Source: Protonemura montana
Lineage: Eukaryota > Arthropoda > Insecta > Plecoptera > Nemouridae
Direction of reading: 5' to 3'
Assembly (NCBI GenBank): GCA_947568835.1
Contig: OX387610.1
Location: 17,407,050-17,471,049 of the forward strand
Length of the DNA: 64,000 nucleotides
The notes beneath the pieces were generated by a model, which ran no database searches, was not told the DNA's origin, and worked only from the letters and a program-made list of their open reading frames with translations. The first letter of the stretch is position 1, and every line of letters starts with the position of its first letter. Shown here in pieces: positions 47,219-58,885 of the stretch. Both the position numbers and the translations under genes were made by a program.

Positions 47219-50200
47219 ATGGCTTTTATTCAATGGAACGTTCGTGGTTTTAATATTCGCCGAGAAGAAGTCCGAGTTTTAGCCTCTCATTTTAATCCCT
47301 TGTGTATCTTTTTACAAGAAACACATTTTAAACAAACTGACAACCCTATTTTAAAGAATTATACTTTTTATCGACATGACGACACGACTGGTCTTATAGC
47401 TCATGGTGGCGTGGCGACGGCAGTGTTGGACTCGGTCTTCGTAAGTCCACTGCCGCTCACCACACCTCTTCAGGCAGTGGCCGTCCGGGTTCACCTGCCT
47501 CAGCCCGTCACCTTTTGCAACATCTACCTTCCCGAATGGGCACCAGCTACGGCCCCTAACCTCCAGAGCCTTGTGTCCCAACTGCCCCACCCTTTTGTGT
47601 TATTGGGTGACTTCAATGCACATAATCGCTTGTGGGGCGACACAATGGCCAATGGTTGTGGCAGGGGTCGGATGCTGGAGACTTTTATCAATGACAACGA
47701 CCTATTTATTTTAAACAACGGACAAAATACTAGATTTAATTCTTTTAATGGACAATTCTCGGCGATTGACATGTGTCTCTCTTCGCCTTCTCTGGCACCC
47801 ATTTTAGAGTTTACAGTACACAACGATCTATGTGGGAGTGATCATTTACCCATTATTTTAAAAATGCAAACTGACTTTCAGCCTCCAGCTCGGCCACCTC
47901 AATGGAGTCTCAAACGAGCCGATTGGAAGCGGTTTGCTGCTTTGGCAGATGTAAGTGGCTCAGTCCAAGTGGGAGATTCTGCTTCTAAAATTAAATGTAT
48001 CACTGAACTAATTTTAAAAGCGGCTGAGGAAACAGTTCCACAAACATCGACAAAGCCCCACCGCATCCCTGTGCCATGGTGGAGCACTGAATGTGGAGAA
48101 GCCATCAAAGATAGGAAGAGGGCTTTACGAATTTTTACAAAACACCCCACAGAGGAAAATCTTATGGAATTTAGGAAGCTACGAGCCAAAGCACGCCGAA
48201 CAATCAAAGAGGCAAAAAGGAATTCTTGGCGGGAGTATGTGTCTTCCATTACATGTGCCACACCGTCCTCCAAAGTGTGGCACAGGGTGAACAAAATTAG
48301 TGGAAAACACAAAGCAACAACTATCTCCGGGATTGAACGTAATGGAGATATCATTACAAACCCAAAGGAGATTGCCAACACCATAGGAAGACACTTTTCA
48401 GACATTTCTAGCTCCCGACACTACTCGGAAACATTCCAAAAGGTTAAGCTCATAGAAGAGAGAAAGCGGCTTCAATTTCAATCCGCAAACTTAGAGACCT
48501 ATAATGTTCCGTTTAGCATGTGGGAGTTAAGTCATGCTATCAAAACGTCCAAAAATACATCCCCAGGCCCAGATCGAATTCACAACGCCTTTCTAAAACA
48601 CCTGTTGCCAAGAGCCCTTGACATCTTGCTCGAAGCCTACAATTCAATCTGGTCAGAACAATCTTTTCCCGACAGCTGGCGCTGTGCCATTCAGATCCCC
48701 GTTCCTAAACCCGGAAAGGACAAGACACTGGAGGCCAGTTACCGACCCATCTCCCTCACCAGTTGTCTGTGCAAAATCCTGGAACGAGTGATTAACAACA
48801 GATTAATCTGGTGGCTGGAAAAGAATAGACTCTTATCAAACTTCCAATGTGGCTTTAGACGAAATAGGAGCACCCTCGATCATTTGGTTCGCCTAGAAAC
48901 GTGTCTACAAAACACGTTCCTTTTGAAGCAGCACGCTGTCGGTATTTTCTTTGACTTGGAAAAAGCGTACGACACTACTTGGTGTTACGGTATCCTACGT
49001 ACTCTCTCTAGGTGGGGTTTTAAAGGTCGACTTCCAATTTTTATCTCCAATTTTATGACTGATCGCATTTTTAACGTTCGACTAGGAAATATTTTATCCG
49101 ACACTTTTAAACAGGAAAATGGCGTCCCACAAGGGTCGGTCCTTAGCGTAACTTTATTTGCGATTGCCATTAACGGGATTACAGAATGTGTAAAATCTCC
49201 CGTTCTTTCGTCGCTATTCGTCGATGATTTGGCTATTATCTGCTCATCGAGGACGCTCGCGTCAGCCACTCGGCAATTACAAATAACAGTAAATAGATTA
49301 GTGAAATGGACGGACAACACGGGGTTTGATTTCTCGACAGCAAAGTCCATCTGCGCCCACTTCACGCGCAAAAGAGGTCTCTTCCCACCTCCAGAAATCA
49401 CGCTTAGAAACATCTTGTTGCCGGTGTCAGAGACTGTAAAATTTCTCGGTCTCATTTTTGATACCAAATTAAATTGGAAAGAGCAAATCGCACAGCTGAA
49501 ACAAAAATGCATGAAATCAGTCAATCTATTAAGATATCTCACCGGAACACGCTGGGGCGCTGACCGAACTGTCATGTTACGGTTGTATCGAGCACTCGTG
49601 CGATCAAAACTTGATTATGGGTGCATTGTTTTTAGTTCTGCCCGCGATAGCTACTTGAAGCCTCTAAATACAATCCACAATACAGGCATCCGGCTGGCGA
49701 CCGGCGCCCTCCGAACCAGCCGGGTGGAAAGCCTGTATTGTTTGGCCAGCGAACCTCCATTATCGCTCCGAAGGCAATACCTCATGGCTTCCTATGCAAC
49801 AAAGATCATGGGAATGAAGAAACACCCAACATACCAGGCCCTGCTCGATCCACGATTTGAACCTCTTTACAATAGCAAGCCAAATGCAACACTACCATCT
49901 GGTATTCGTCTAGCAAGAACCTTTATAGAATTAAATTTTCATGTTCCCAGGGTTTACCCTGTGGAACCAAGTCCGTCGCCTCCTTGGCTCGTCCCGAGGC
50001 CTTCATGTAAAATGGGTTTGACGTCTCTGGAAAAGGCGTCCACCAGCCAGGTGGTATTCCAAAAACGTTTTTATGAATTGACTTCTGATTTTAAAGATTT
50101 TATTTTTTACTATACAGACGGCTCCAAAATGGATAACTTAGTTGGTAGTGCTTTTATCTCGAAAGACATATCCCAAGGATTTCGCTTAAATAATATGAGC

Positions 50201-50914
50201 AGTGTTTTTACTGCTGAATTATTTGCCATTTTAAAAACCCTTGAACATATCAATAATAGACCAGAGAAATCCTTTTTTATTTGCTCGGACTCCCTCAGTT
50301 CCCTCCAAGCTATTGACGTCCTGTATTCCCCACTGTTTCTTGTCCAGGGCATTCACTCACTCCTGGCGTCCCTGTCTTCAAGGGGCGTCAGGATGGTGTT
50401 CTGTTGGGTCCCTGGACACGTGGGGATACAGGGCAACGAGTTGGCAGACAGAGCTGCAAGAGGTGCCACCGAAAAAGTTTTTATTGATAGTGACAAGACT
50501 TCGCACACTGATTTAAAAATTCATTTTAAATCACTTTTTAAGGATAAATTTCAGAAAGAATGGGAAAAGCAAATAAATAATAAGCTACAAGAAATTAAAC
50601 CAACTGTCGAGCATTGGGACTCCGCAATAAGATCCTCAAGACACGAAGAAGTTGTTCTAACACGTCTACGTATTGGGCATACTCTTTTAACACACTCATT
50701 TTTATTCACGGCTGATAAGACACCTCCACGTTGCGACGACTGTGATGAGATTTTAACTGTTCGACATTTTTTAATTGATTGTGCCAAGTACAGGGCTGCA
50801 AGGCAGCGACTTAAACTAGAACACTCTATTGATAAAGTTTTAGCTGATAACCCACGCAGTATCGACAAAGTTTTTAAATTTCTAGAAGAATTTGACCTGA
50901 TAAGTCAAATGTAA
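47219..50914 (+). CDS. Retrotransposon ORF2: endonuclease / reverse transcriptase / RNase H, 1,231 aa
   Basis: Multidomain enzyme for target-primed reverse transcription. The start is the first ATG (A at -3, G at +4). It gives MAFIQWN, placing the endonuclease catalytic Asn at residue 7, as usual at the N-terminus. AP endonuclease, ~1-220: N7, E34 (QETH), GDFNAHN 130-136, D184 and SDH 207-209 are all present. Reverse transcriptase, ~445-760: SPGPD 448-452, SYRPISL 507-513, FFDLEKAYD with D579, GVPQGS 635-640, and FVDD with D669/D670. RNase H, ~960-1,085: D967 (TDGS), E1000, D1024, H1067 and D1077 complete the active site. A C-terminal C1172-x2-C-x7-H-x4-C1188 knuckle follows. There are no stops or frameshifts. 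The architecture matches autonomous I-group elements; clade placement needs a tree. Confidence 0.96.
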   Translation: MAFIQWNVRGFNIRREEVRVLASHFNPLCIFLQETHFKQTDNPILKNYTFYRHDDTTGLIAHGGVATAVLDSVFVSPLPLTTPLQAVAVRVHLPQPVTFCNIYLPEWAPATAPNLQSLVSQLPHPFVLLGDFNAHNRLWGDTMANGCGRGRMLETFINDNDLFILNNGQNTRFNSFNGQFSAIDMCLSSPSLAPILEFTVHNDLCGSDHLPIILKMQTDFQPPARPPQWSLKRADWKRFAALADVSGSVQVGDSASKIKCITELILKAAEETVPQTSTKPHRIPVPWWSTECGEAIKDRKRALRIFTKHPTEENLMEFRKLRAKARRTIKEAKRNSWREYVSSITCATPSSKVWHRVNKISGKHKATTISGIERNGDIITNPKEIANTIGRHFSDISSSRHYSETFQKVKLIEERKRLQFQSANLETYNVPFSMWELSHAIKTSKNTSPGPDRIHNAFLKHLLPRALDILLEAYNSIWSEQSFPDSWRCAIQIPVPKPGKDKTLEASYRPISLTSCLCKILERVINNRLIWWLEKNRLLSNFQCGFRRNRSTLDHLVRLETCLQNTFLLKQHAVGIFFDLEKAYDTTWCYGILRTLSRWGFKGRLPIFISNFMTDRIFNVRLGNILSDTFKQENGVPQGSVLSVTLFAIAINGITECVKSPVLSSLFVDDLAIICSSRTLASATRQLQITVNRLVKWTDNTGFDFSTAKSICAHFTRKRGLFPPPEITLRNILLPVSETVKFLGLIFDTKLNWKEQIAQLKQKCMKSVNLLRYLTGTRWGADRTVMLRLYRALVRSKLDYGCIVFSSARDSYLKPLNTIHNTGIRLATGALRTSRVESLYCLASEPPLSLRRQYLMASYATKIMGMKKHPTYQALLDPRFEPLYNSKPNATLPSGIRLARTFIELNFHVPRVYPVEPSPSPPWLVPRPSCKMGLTSLEKASTSQVVFQKRFYELTSDFKDFIFYYTDGSKMDNLVGSAFISKDISQGFRLNNMSSVFTAELFAILKTLEHINNRPEKSFFICSDSLSSLQAIDVLYSPLFLVQGIHSLLASLSSRGVRMVFCWVPGHVGIQGNELADRAARGATEKVFIDSDKTSHTDLKIHFKSLFKDKFQKEWEKQINNKLQEIKPTVEHWDSAIRSSRHEEVVLTRLRIGHTLLTHSFLFTADKTPPRCDDCDEILTVRHFLIDCAKYRAARQRLKLEHSIDKVLADNPRSIDKVFKFLEEFDLISQM

Positions 50915-51020
50915 TATTTTATCGATTATGACTTCTATTTTATCACATTAACAAACCATCTTTTTTCCGGCGCAAAATGACCGTCCGGTTGACGCGCCGT
51001 TAAACACCAATGTTCGTTCG
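50915..51020 (+). other. Retrotransposon 3' UTR with stem-loop and GTTC tail
   Basis: 106 bp after the ORF2 TAA. CGGCGC (50,968-50,973) pairs with GCGCCG (50,994-50,999), enclosing a small inner hairpin ACCG/CGGT (50,980-50,989). The element ends in GTTCGTTCG with no poly(A). In stringent-type LINEs the reverse transcriptase recognises a 3' stem-loop and the tail is a short repeat; applying that here is inference. Confidence 0.65.
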
Positions 51021-51031
51021 TACCCAGAATC
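51021..51031 (+). repeat. Right target-site duplication of the retrotransposon
   Basis: TACCCAGAATC, identical to 44,830-44,840. Deleting the element plus one copy restores the 30-bp monomer register exactly (6,191 bp removed). Confidence 0.93.
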
Positions 51032-54000
51032 TCCAGACTATCTGCCACGCTAGCCAGTGGCTCCAGCCACTCTGCCACGCTAGCTAGACGCTCCAGGCAC
51101 TCTTCCTTGCTACCCAGAATCTCCAGACACTCTGCCACGCTAGCCACTGGCTCCAGCCACTCTGCCACGCTAGCTAGACGCTCCAGGCACTCTGCCTCGC
51201 TACTTAGACGCTCCAGACACTCTGCCTCGCTAGCCAGCCGCTCCAGACACTCTACCACGCAAGCTAGACGCTCCAGGCACTCTGCATCGCTAGCCAGGCG
51301 TTCCAGACACTCTGGCTCGCTCCCATACGCTCCAGACTTTCTGCCACGCTAGCCAGTGGCTCCAGACTATCTGCCACGCTAGCCAGAGGCTGCAGACACT
51401 CTGCAATGCTAGCCAGACGCTCCAGACACTCTGCCACGCTAGCCAGAGGCTGAAGACACTCTGCAATGCTAGCCAGGCGCTCCAGACACTCTGCCTCGCT
51501 AGCCAGCCGCTCCAGACACTCTGCCTCGCTAGCCAGGCGCTCCAGACACTCTGCCACGCTAGCCAGACGCTCCAGACACTCTGATTCGCTACCCAGACGT
51601 TCAAGACACTTTGCCTCGCTCCCCAGACGCTCCAGACACTCTGCCTCGTTAGCCAGGCGCTTCAGAAGCTCTGCCTCGCTAGCCAGGCGCTCCAGACACT
51701 CTGCCACGGTAGCCAGAGGCTGAAAACACTCAGCAATGCTAGCCAGACGCTCCAGACACTCTGCCACGCTAGCTAGACGCTCCAGACACTCTGATTCGCT
51801 ACTTAGACGCTCCAGACACCTTGCCTCGCTACCCAGACACACCAGACACTCTGCCTCGCTAGCTAAACGCTCCAGACACTCTGCCTTGCTACCCAGACCC
51901 TCCAGACACTCTGTCTCGCTAGCCATGCGCTCCAGAATTTCTGCCTTGCTACCCAGACGCTCCAGACTATCTGCCACGCTAGCCAGTGGCTCCAGACTAT
52001 CTGCCACGCTAGCCAGAGGCTCCAGACACTCTGCCACGCTTGTTAGACAATCCAGACTTTCTGCCTCGCTAGCCAGGCGCTCCAGACACTCTGCCTCGCA
52101 AGCCAGCCGCTCCAGACACTCTGCCACGCTAGCCAGACGCTCCAGACACTCTGATTCGCTACCCAGACGTTCAAGACACTTTGCCTTGCTCCCCAGACGC
52201 TCCAGACACTCTGCCTCGTTAGCCAGGCGCTTCAGAAGCTCTGCCTCGCTAGCCAGGCGCTCCAGACACTCTGCCATTCTAGCCAGACGCTCCAGACTAT
52301 CTGCTACGCTAGCCAGAGGCTCCAGACACTCTGCCACGCTAAATAGACGCTCCAGACACTCTGCCTTGCTACCCAGAATCTCCAGACACTCTGCCTCGCT
52401 AGCCAGGCTCTCCAGACACTCTGCCTCGCTACCCAGACGCTTTAGACTATCTGCCACGCTAGCCAGTGGCTCCAGACACTCTGCCACGCTAGCTAGACGC
52501 TCCAGGCACTCTGCCTCGCTACTTAGACGCTCCAGAAACTCTGCCTCACTAGCCAGGCACTCCAGACACTCTGGCTCGCTACCCAGACGATCCAGACACT
52601 CTGCCTCCCTAGCCAGCCGCTCCAGACACTCTGCCATGCTAGCCAGTGATTTCAGACACTCTGCTACGCTAGCTAGACGGTCCAGACTCTCTGCCACGCT
52701 AGCTAGACGCTCCAGACACTCTGCCTTGCTACTTAGACCCTCCAGACACTCTGCCTCGCTAGCCAGGCTTTCCAGACACTCTGCCTCGCTACCCAGACGC
52801 TCCAGACTATTTGCCACGCTAGTCAGTGGCTCCAGACTATCTGCCACGCTAGCCAGAGGCTGAAGACACTCTGCAATGCTAGCCAGGCGCTCCAGACACT
52901 CTGCCTCGCTAGCCAGCCGCTACAGACACTCTGCCATGCTAGCCAGACGCTTCAGACACTCTGGCTAGCTACCCAGACTCTCCAGACACTCTGCCTCGCT
53001 AGCCAGGCGCTCCAGACACTCTGCCACGCTAGCCAGACGCTCCAGACACTCTGATTCGCTACCCAGACGTTCAAGACACTTTGCCTCGCTCCCCAGACGC
53101 TCCAGACACTCTGCCTCGTTAGCCAGGCGCTTCAGAAGCTCTGCCTCGCTAGCCAGGCGCTCCAGACACTCTGCCATTCTAGCCAGACGCTCCAGACTAT
53201 CTGCTACGCTAGCCAGAGGCTCTAGACACTCTGCCACGCTAGATAGACGCTCCAGACACTCTGCCTTGCTACCCAGAATCTCCAGACACTCTCCCTCAGT
53301 AGCCAGGCGCTCCAGACACTCTGCCTCGCTACCCAGACGCTTTAGACTATCTGCCACGCTAGCCAGTGGCTCCAGACACTCTGCCACGCTAGCTAGACGC
53401 TCCAGGCACTCTGCCTCGCTACTTAAACGCTCCAGAAACTCTGCCTCACTAGCCAGGCACTCCAGACACTCTGGCTCGCTACCCAGACGATCCAGACACT
53501 CTGCCTCCCTAGCCAGCCGCTTTAGACACTCTGCCATGCTAGCCAGAGATTTCAGACACTCTGCTACGCTAGCTAGACGCTCCAGACACTCTGCCACGCT
53601 AGCTAGACGCTCCAGACACTCTGCCTTGCTACTTAGACCCTCCAGACACTCTGCCTCGCTAGCCAGGCGCTCCAGACACTCTGCCTCGCTACCCAGACGC
53701 TCCAGACTATTTGCCACGCTAGCCAGAGGCTCCAGACACTCTGCCACGCTAGCTAGACGCTCCAGACACTCTGCCTCGCTAGCTAGACGCTCCAGACACT
53801 CTGCCTTGCTACCCAGAATCTCAAGACACTCTGCCACGCTAGCCAGTGGCTCCAGCCACTCTGCCACGCTAGCTAGACGCTCCAGGCACTTGCCTCGCTA
53901 CTTAGACGCTCCAGACACTCTGCCTCGCTAGCCAGCCGCTCCAGACACTCTACCACGCTAGCCAGACACTCCAGACACTCTACCACGCAAGCTAGACGCT

Positions 54001-56115
54001 CCAGGCACTCTGCCTCGCTAGCCAGGCGTTCCATACACTCTGGCTCGCTCCCATACGCTCCAGACTTTCTGCCACGCTAGCCAGTGGCTCCAGACTATCT
54101 GCCACGCTAGCCAGAGGCTGCAGACACTCTGCAATGCTAGCCAGACGCTCCAGACACTCTGCCACGCTAGCCAGAGGCTGAAGACACTCTGCAATGCTAG
54201 CCAGGCGCTCCAGACACTCTGCCTCGCTAGCCAGCCGCTCCAGACACTCTGCCATGCTAGCCAGACGCTTCAGACACTCTGGCTAGCAACCCAGACTCTC
54301 CAGACACTCTGCCTCGCTAGCCAGGCGCTCCAGACACTCTGCCACGCTAGCCAGACGCTCCAGACACTCTGATTCGCTACCCAGACGTTCAAGACACTTT
54401 GCCTCGCTCCCCAGACGCTCCAGACACTCTGCCTCGTTAGCCAGGCGCTTAAGAAGCTCTGCCTCGCTAGCCAGGCGCTCCAGACACTCTGCCATTCTAG
54501 CCAGACGCTCCAGATTATCTGCTACGCTAGCCAGAGGCTCCAGACACTCTGCCACGCTAGATAGACGCTCCAGACACTCTGCCTTGCTACCCAGAATCTC
54601 CAGACACTCTGCCTCGCTAGCCAGGCGCTCCAGACACTCTGCCTCGCTACCCAGACGCTTTAGACTATCTGCAACGCTAGCCAGTGGCTCCAGACACTCT
54701 GCCACGCTAGCTAGACGCTCCAGGCACTCTGCCTCGCTACTTAGACGCTCCAGAAACTCTGCCTCACTAGCCAGGCACTCCAGACACTCTGGCTCGCTAC
54801 CCAGACGATCCAGACACTCTGCCTCCCTAGCCAGCCGCTCCAGACACTCTGCCATGCTAGCCAGAAATTTCAGACACTCTGCTACGCTAGCTAGACGCTC
54901 CAGACACTCTGCCACGCTAGCTAGACGCTCCAGACACTCTGCCTTGCTACTAAGACCCTCCAGACACTCTGCCTCGCTAGCCAGGCGCTCCAGACACTCT
55001 TCCTCGCTACCCAGACGCTCCAGACTATTTGCCAGGCTAGCCAGAGGCTCCAGACACTCTGCCACGCTAGCCAGACGCTCCAGACACTCTGCCTCGCTAG
55101 CCAGGTGCTCCAGACACTCTGCCTCGCTATCCAGACGCTCCAGACACTCTGCCTCGCTAGCCAGCCTCTCCAGACACTCTGCAATGCTAGCCAGACGCTC
55201 CAGACTTTCTGCCACGCTAGCCAGAGGTTTTAGACACTCTGCTACGCTAGCTAGACGCTCCAGACACTCTGCCTTGCTACCCAGACCCTCCAGACACTCT
55301 GCCTTGCTACCCAGACCCTCCAGACACTCTGCCTCGCTAGCCAGGCGCTCCAGACACGCTGCCTCGCTACCCAGACGCTCCAGACTATCAGCCACGCTAG
55401 CCAGTGGCTCCAGATTATCTGCCACGCTAGCCAGACGCTCCAGACACTCTGCCTCGCTAGCCAGATGCTCCAGACTTTCTGCCACGCTAGCCAGAGGTTT
55501 TAGACACTCTGCTACGCTAGCTAGACGCTCCAGACACTCTGCGTCGCTAGCTTGACGCTCCAGACACTCTGCCTTGCTACCCAGACCCTCCAGACACTCT
55601 GCCCCGCTAGCCTGGCGCTCCAGACACTCTGCCTCGCGACCCAGACGCTCCAGATACTCTGCCTCGCTACCCAGACGCTCCAGACTATCTGCCACGCTAG
55701 CCAAAGGCCCCAGACACTCTGCCACGCTAGCTAGACGCTCCAGACACTCTGTCTCGCTAGCCAGGCGCTCCAGACACTCTGCCTCGCTACCAAGACTCTC
55801 TAGACACTCTGCCTCGCTAGCCAGCCGCTTCAGACACTCTGCTACGCTACCCTGACGCTCCAGACTATCAGCCACGCTAGCCAGTGGCTCCAGATTATCT
55901 GCCACGCTAGCCAGAGGCTCCAGACACTCTGCCACGCTAGCTAGACGCTCCAGACACTCTGCCTCCCTAGCCAGACGCTCCAGACTTTCTGCCACGCTAG
56001 CCAGAGGTTTCAGACACTCTGCTACGCTAGCTTAACGCTCCAGACTTTCTGCTACGCTAGCCAGACGCTCAAGACACTATGCCACGCTAGCTTGACGCTC
56101 CAGACACTCTGCCTT
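51031..56115. repeat. Segmental duplication in right array, copy 1
   Basis: Corresponds to 58,886-64,000. The offset is 7,855 bp from the start to about 53,770, then 7,975 bp (copy 2 has four extra monomers), then 7,885 bp near the end (copy 2 lacks three monomers). Over 51,264-52,847 the minus-strand conceptual translation is identical to that of 59,119-60,702. Copy 1 abuts the retrotransposon's 3' target-site duplication. Confidence 0.88.
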
Positions 56116-58236
56116 GCTACCCAGACCCTCCAGACACTCTGCCTGCTACCCAGACGCTCCAGACACTCTGCCTCGCTAGCCAGGCGCCTTAGACACTCTG
56201 CCACGCTAGCTAGACGCTCCAGGCACTCTGCCTCGCTACTTAGACGCTCCAGACACTCTGCCTCGCTAGCCAGCCGCTCCAGACACTCTACCACGCTAGC
56301 CAGACGCTCCAGACACTCTGATTCGCTACCCAGACGTTCAAGACACTTTGCCTCGCTCCCCAGACGCTCTAGACACTCTGCCTCGTTAGCCAGGCGCTTC
56401 AGAAGCTCTGCCTCGCTAGCCAGGCGCTCCAGACACTCTGCCATTCTAGCCAGACGCTCCAGACTATCTGCTACGCTAGCCAGAGGCTCCAGACACTCTG
56501 CCACGCTAGATAGACGCTCCAGACACTCTGCCTTGCTACCCAGAATCTCCAGACACTCTGCCTCGCTAGCCAGGCGCTCCAGACACTCTGCCTCGCTACC
56601 CAGACGCTTTAGACTATCTGCAACGCTAGCCAGTGGCTCCAGACACTCTGCCACGCTAGCTAGACGCTCCAGGCACTCTGCCTCGCTACTTAGACGCTCC
56701 AGAAACTCTGCCTCACTAGCCAGGCACTCCAGACACTCTGGCTCGCTACCCAGACGATCCAGACACTCTGCCTCCCTAGCCAGCCGCTCCAGACACTCTG
56801 CCATGCTAGCCAGAAATTTCAGACACTCTGCCACGCTAGCTAGACGCTCCAGACACTCTGCCACGCTAGCTAGACGCTCCAGACACTCTGCCTTGCTACT
56901 AAGACCCTCCAGACACTCTGCCTCGCTAGCCAGGCGCTCCAGACACTCTTCCTCGCTACCCAGACGCTCCAGACTATTTGCCACGCTAGCCAGAGGCTCC
57001 AGACACTCTGCCACGCTAGCCAGACGCTCCAGACACTCTGCCTCGCTAGCCAGGCGCTCCAGACACTCTGCCTCGCTATCCAGACGCTCCAGACACTCTG
57101 CCTCGCTAGCCAGCCTCTCCAGACACTCTGCAATGCTAGCCAGACGCTCCAGACTTTCTGCCACGCTAGCCAGAGGTTTTAGACACTCTGCTACGCTAGC
57201 TAGACGCTCCAGACACTCTGCCTTGCTACCCAGACCCTCCAGACACTCTGCCTTGCTACCCAGACCCTCCAGACACTCTGCCTCGCTAGCCAGGCGCTCC
57301 AGACACGCTGCCTCGCTACCCAGACGCTCCAGACTATCAGCCACGCTAGCCAGTGGCTCCAGATTATCTGCCACGCTAGCCAGACGCTCCAGACACTCTG
57401 CCTCGCTAGCCAGATGCTCCAGACTTTCTGCCACGCTAGCCAGAGGTTTTAGACACTCTGCTACGCTAGCTAGACGCTCCAGACACTCTGCGTCGCTAGC
57501 TTGACGCTCCAGACACTCTGCCTTGCTACCCAGACCCTCCAGACACTCTGCCCCGCTAGCCTGGCGCTCCAGACACTCTGCCTCGCGACCCAGACGCTCC
57601 AGATACTCTGCCTCGCTACCCAGACGCTCCAGACTATCTGCCACGCTAGCCAAAGGCCCCAGACACTCTGCCACGCTAGCTAGACGCTCCAGACACTCTG
57701 TCTCGCTAGCCAGGCGCTCCAGACACTCTGCCTCGCTACCAAGACTCTCTAGACACTCTGCCTCGCTAGCCAGCCGCTTCAGACACTCTGCTACGCTACC
57801 CTGACGCTCCAGACTATCAGCCACGCTAGCCAGTGGCTCCAGATTATCTGCCACGCTAGCCAGAGGCTCCAGACACTCTGCCACGCTAGCTAGACGCTCC
57901 AGACACTCTGCCTCCCTAGCCAGACGCTCCAGACTTTCTGCCACGCTAGCCAGAGGTTTCAGACACTCTGCTACGCTAGCTTAACGCTCCAGACTTTCTG
58001 CTACGCTAGCCAGACGCTCAAGACACTATGCCACGCTAGCTTGACGCTCCAGACACTCTGCCTTGCTACCCAGACCCTCCAGACACTCTGCCTGCTACCC
58101 AGACGCTCCAGACACTCTGCCTCGCTAGCCAGGCGCTCCAGACACTCTGCCACGCTAGCTAGACGCTCCAGGCACTCTGCCTCGCTACTTAGACGCTCCA
58201 GACACTCTGCCTCGCTAGCCAGCCGCTCCAGACACT
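54339..58236. repeat. 1,949-bp tandem duplication in right array
   Basis: 54,339-56,287 is repeated at 56,288-58,236, and a third diverging copy starts at 58,237. The offset of 1,949 bp (65 monomers minus 1 bp) holds at several landmarks: 54,579/56,528, 55,995/57,944 and 56,139/58,088. The odd base reflects a 1-bp register slip near the unit end. A GGTTTTAGACACT variant family is restricted to this block and its copy near 63,110-63,390. Confidence 0.82.
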
Positions 58237-58885
58237 CTACCACGCTAGCCAGACGCTCCAGACACTCTGATTCGCTACCCAGACGTTCAAGACACTTTGC
58301 CTCGCTCCCCAGACGCTCCAGACACTCTGCCTCGTTAGCCAGGCGCTTCAGAAGCTCTGCCTCGCTAGCCAGGCGCTCCAGACACTCTGCCATTCTAGCC
58401 AGACGCTCCAGACTATCTGCTACGCTAGCCAGAGGCTCCAGACACTCTGCCACGCTAGATAGACGCTCCAGACACTCTGCCTTGCTACCCAGAATCTCCA
58501 GACACTCTGCCTCAGTAGCCAGGCGCTCCAGACACTCTGCCTCGCTACCCAGACGCTTTAGACTATCTGCCACGCTAGCCAGTGGCTCCAAACACTCTGC
58601 CACGCTAGCTAGACGCTCCAGGCACTCTGCCTCGCTACTTAGACGCTCCAGAAACTCTGCCTCACTAGCCAGGCACTCCAGACACTCTGGCTCGCTACCC
58701 AGACGATCCAGACACTCTGCCTTCCTAGCCAGCCGCTTTAGACACTCTGCCATGCTAGCCAGAGATTTCAGACACTCTGCTACGCTAGCTAGACGCTCCA
58801 GACACTCTGCCACGCTAGCTAGACGCTCCAGACACTCTGCCTCGCTAGCCAGGCGCTCCAGACACTCTGCCTCGCTACCCAGACG

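Larger units (their letters stand above)
44841..51020 (+). mobile_element. Full-length non-LTR retrotransposon, I-group-like
   Basis: A 6,180-bp insertion into the satellite, flanked by an 11-bp target-site duplication. The order is a structured 5' leader (44,841-45,701), ORF1 (45,702-47,105), a 113-bp spacer, ORF2 (47,219-50,914) and a short 3' UTR ending in a GTTCGTTCG tail. There are no LTRs or terminal inverted repeats. Presence of an AP endonuclease, reverse transcriptase, RNase H and a CCHC-bearing ORF1 fits the I group of LINE elements; Jockey-clade elements lack the RNase H. Both ORFs are uninterrupted, so the copy may still be competent or inserted recently. The clade name is inference without a phylogeny. 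Confidence 0.95.

Noticed and set aside
47899-49575. Minus-strand ORFs of 168-196 codons inside ORF2
   Set aside because: Antisense shadows of the reverse transcriptase gene, with no domain signal.
44841-51020. LTR retrotransposon or endogenous retrovirus
   Set aside because: No LTRs, protease or integrase. The AP endonuclease, short target duplication and RT-RNase H order are those of a LINE.
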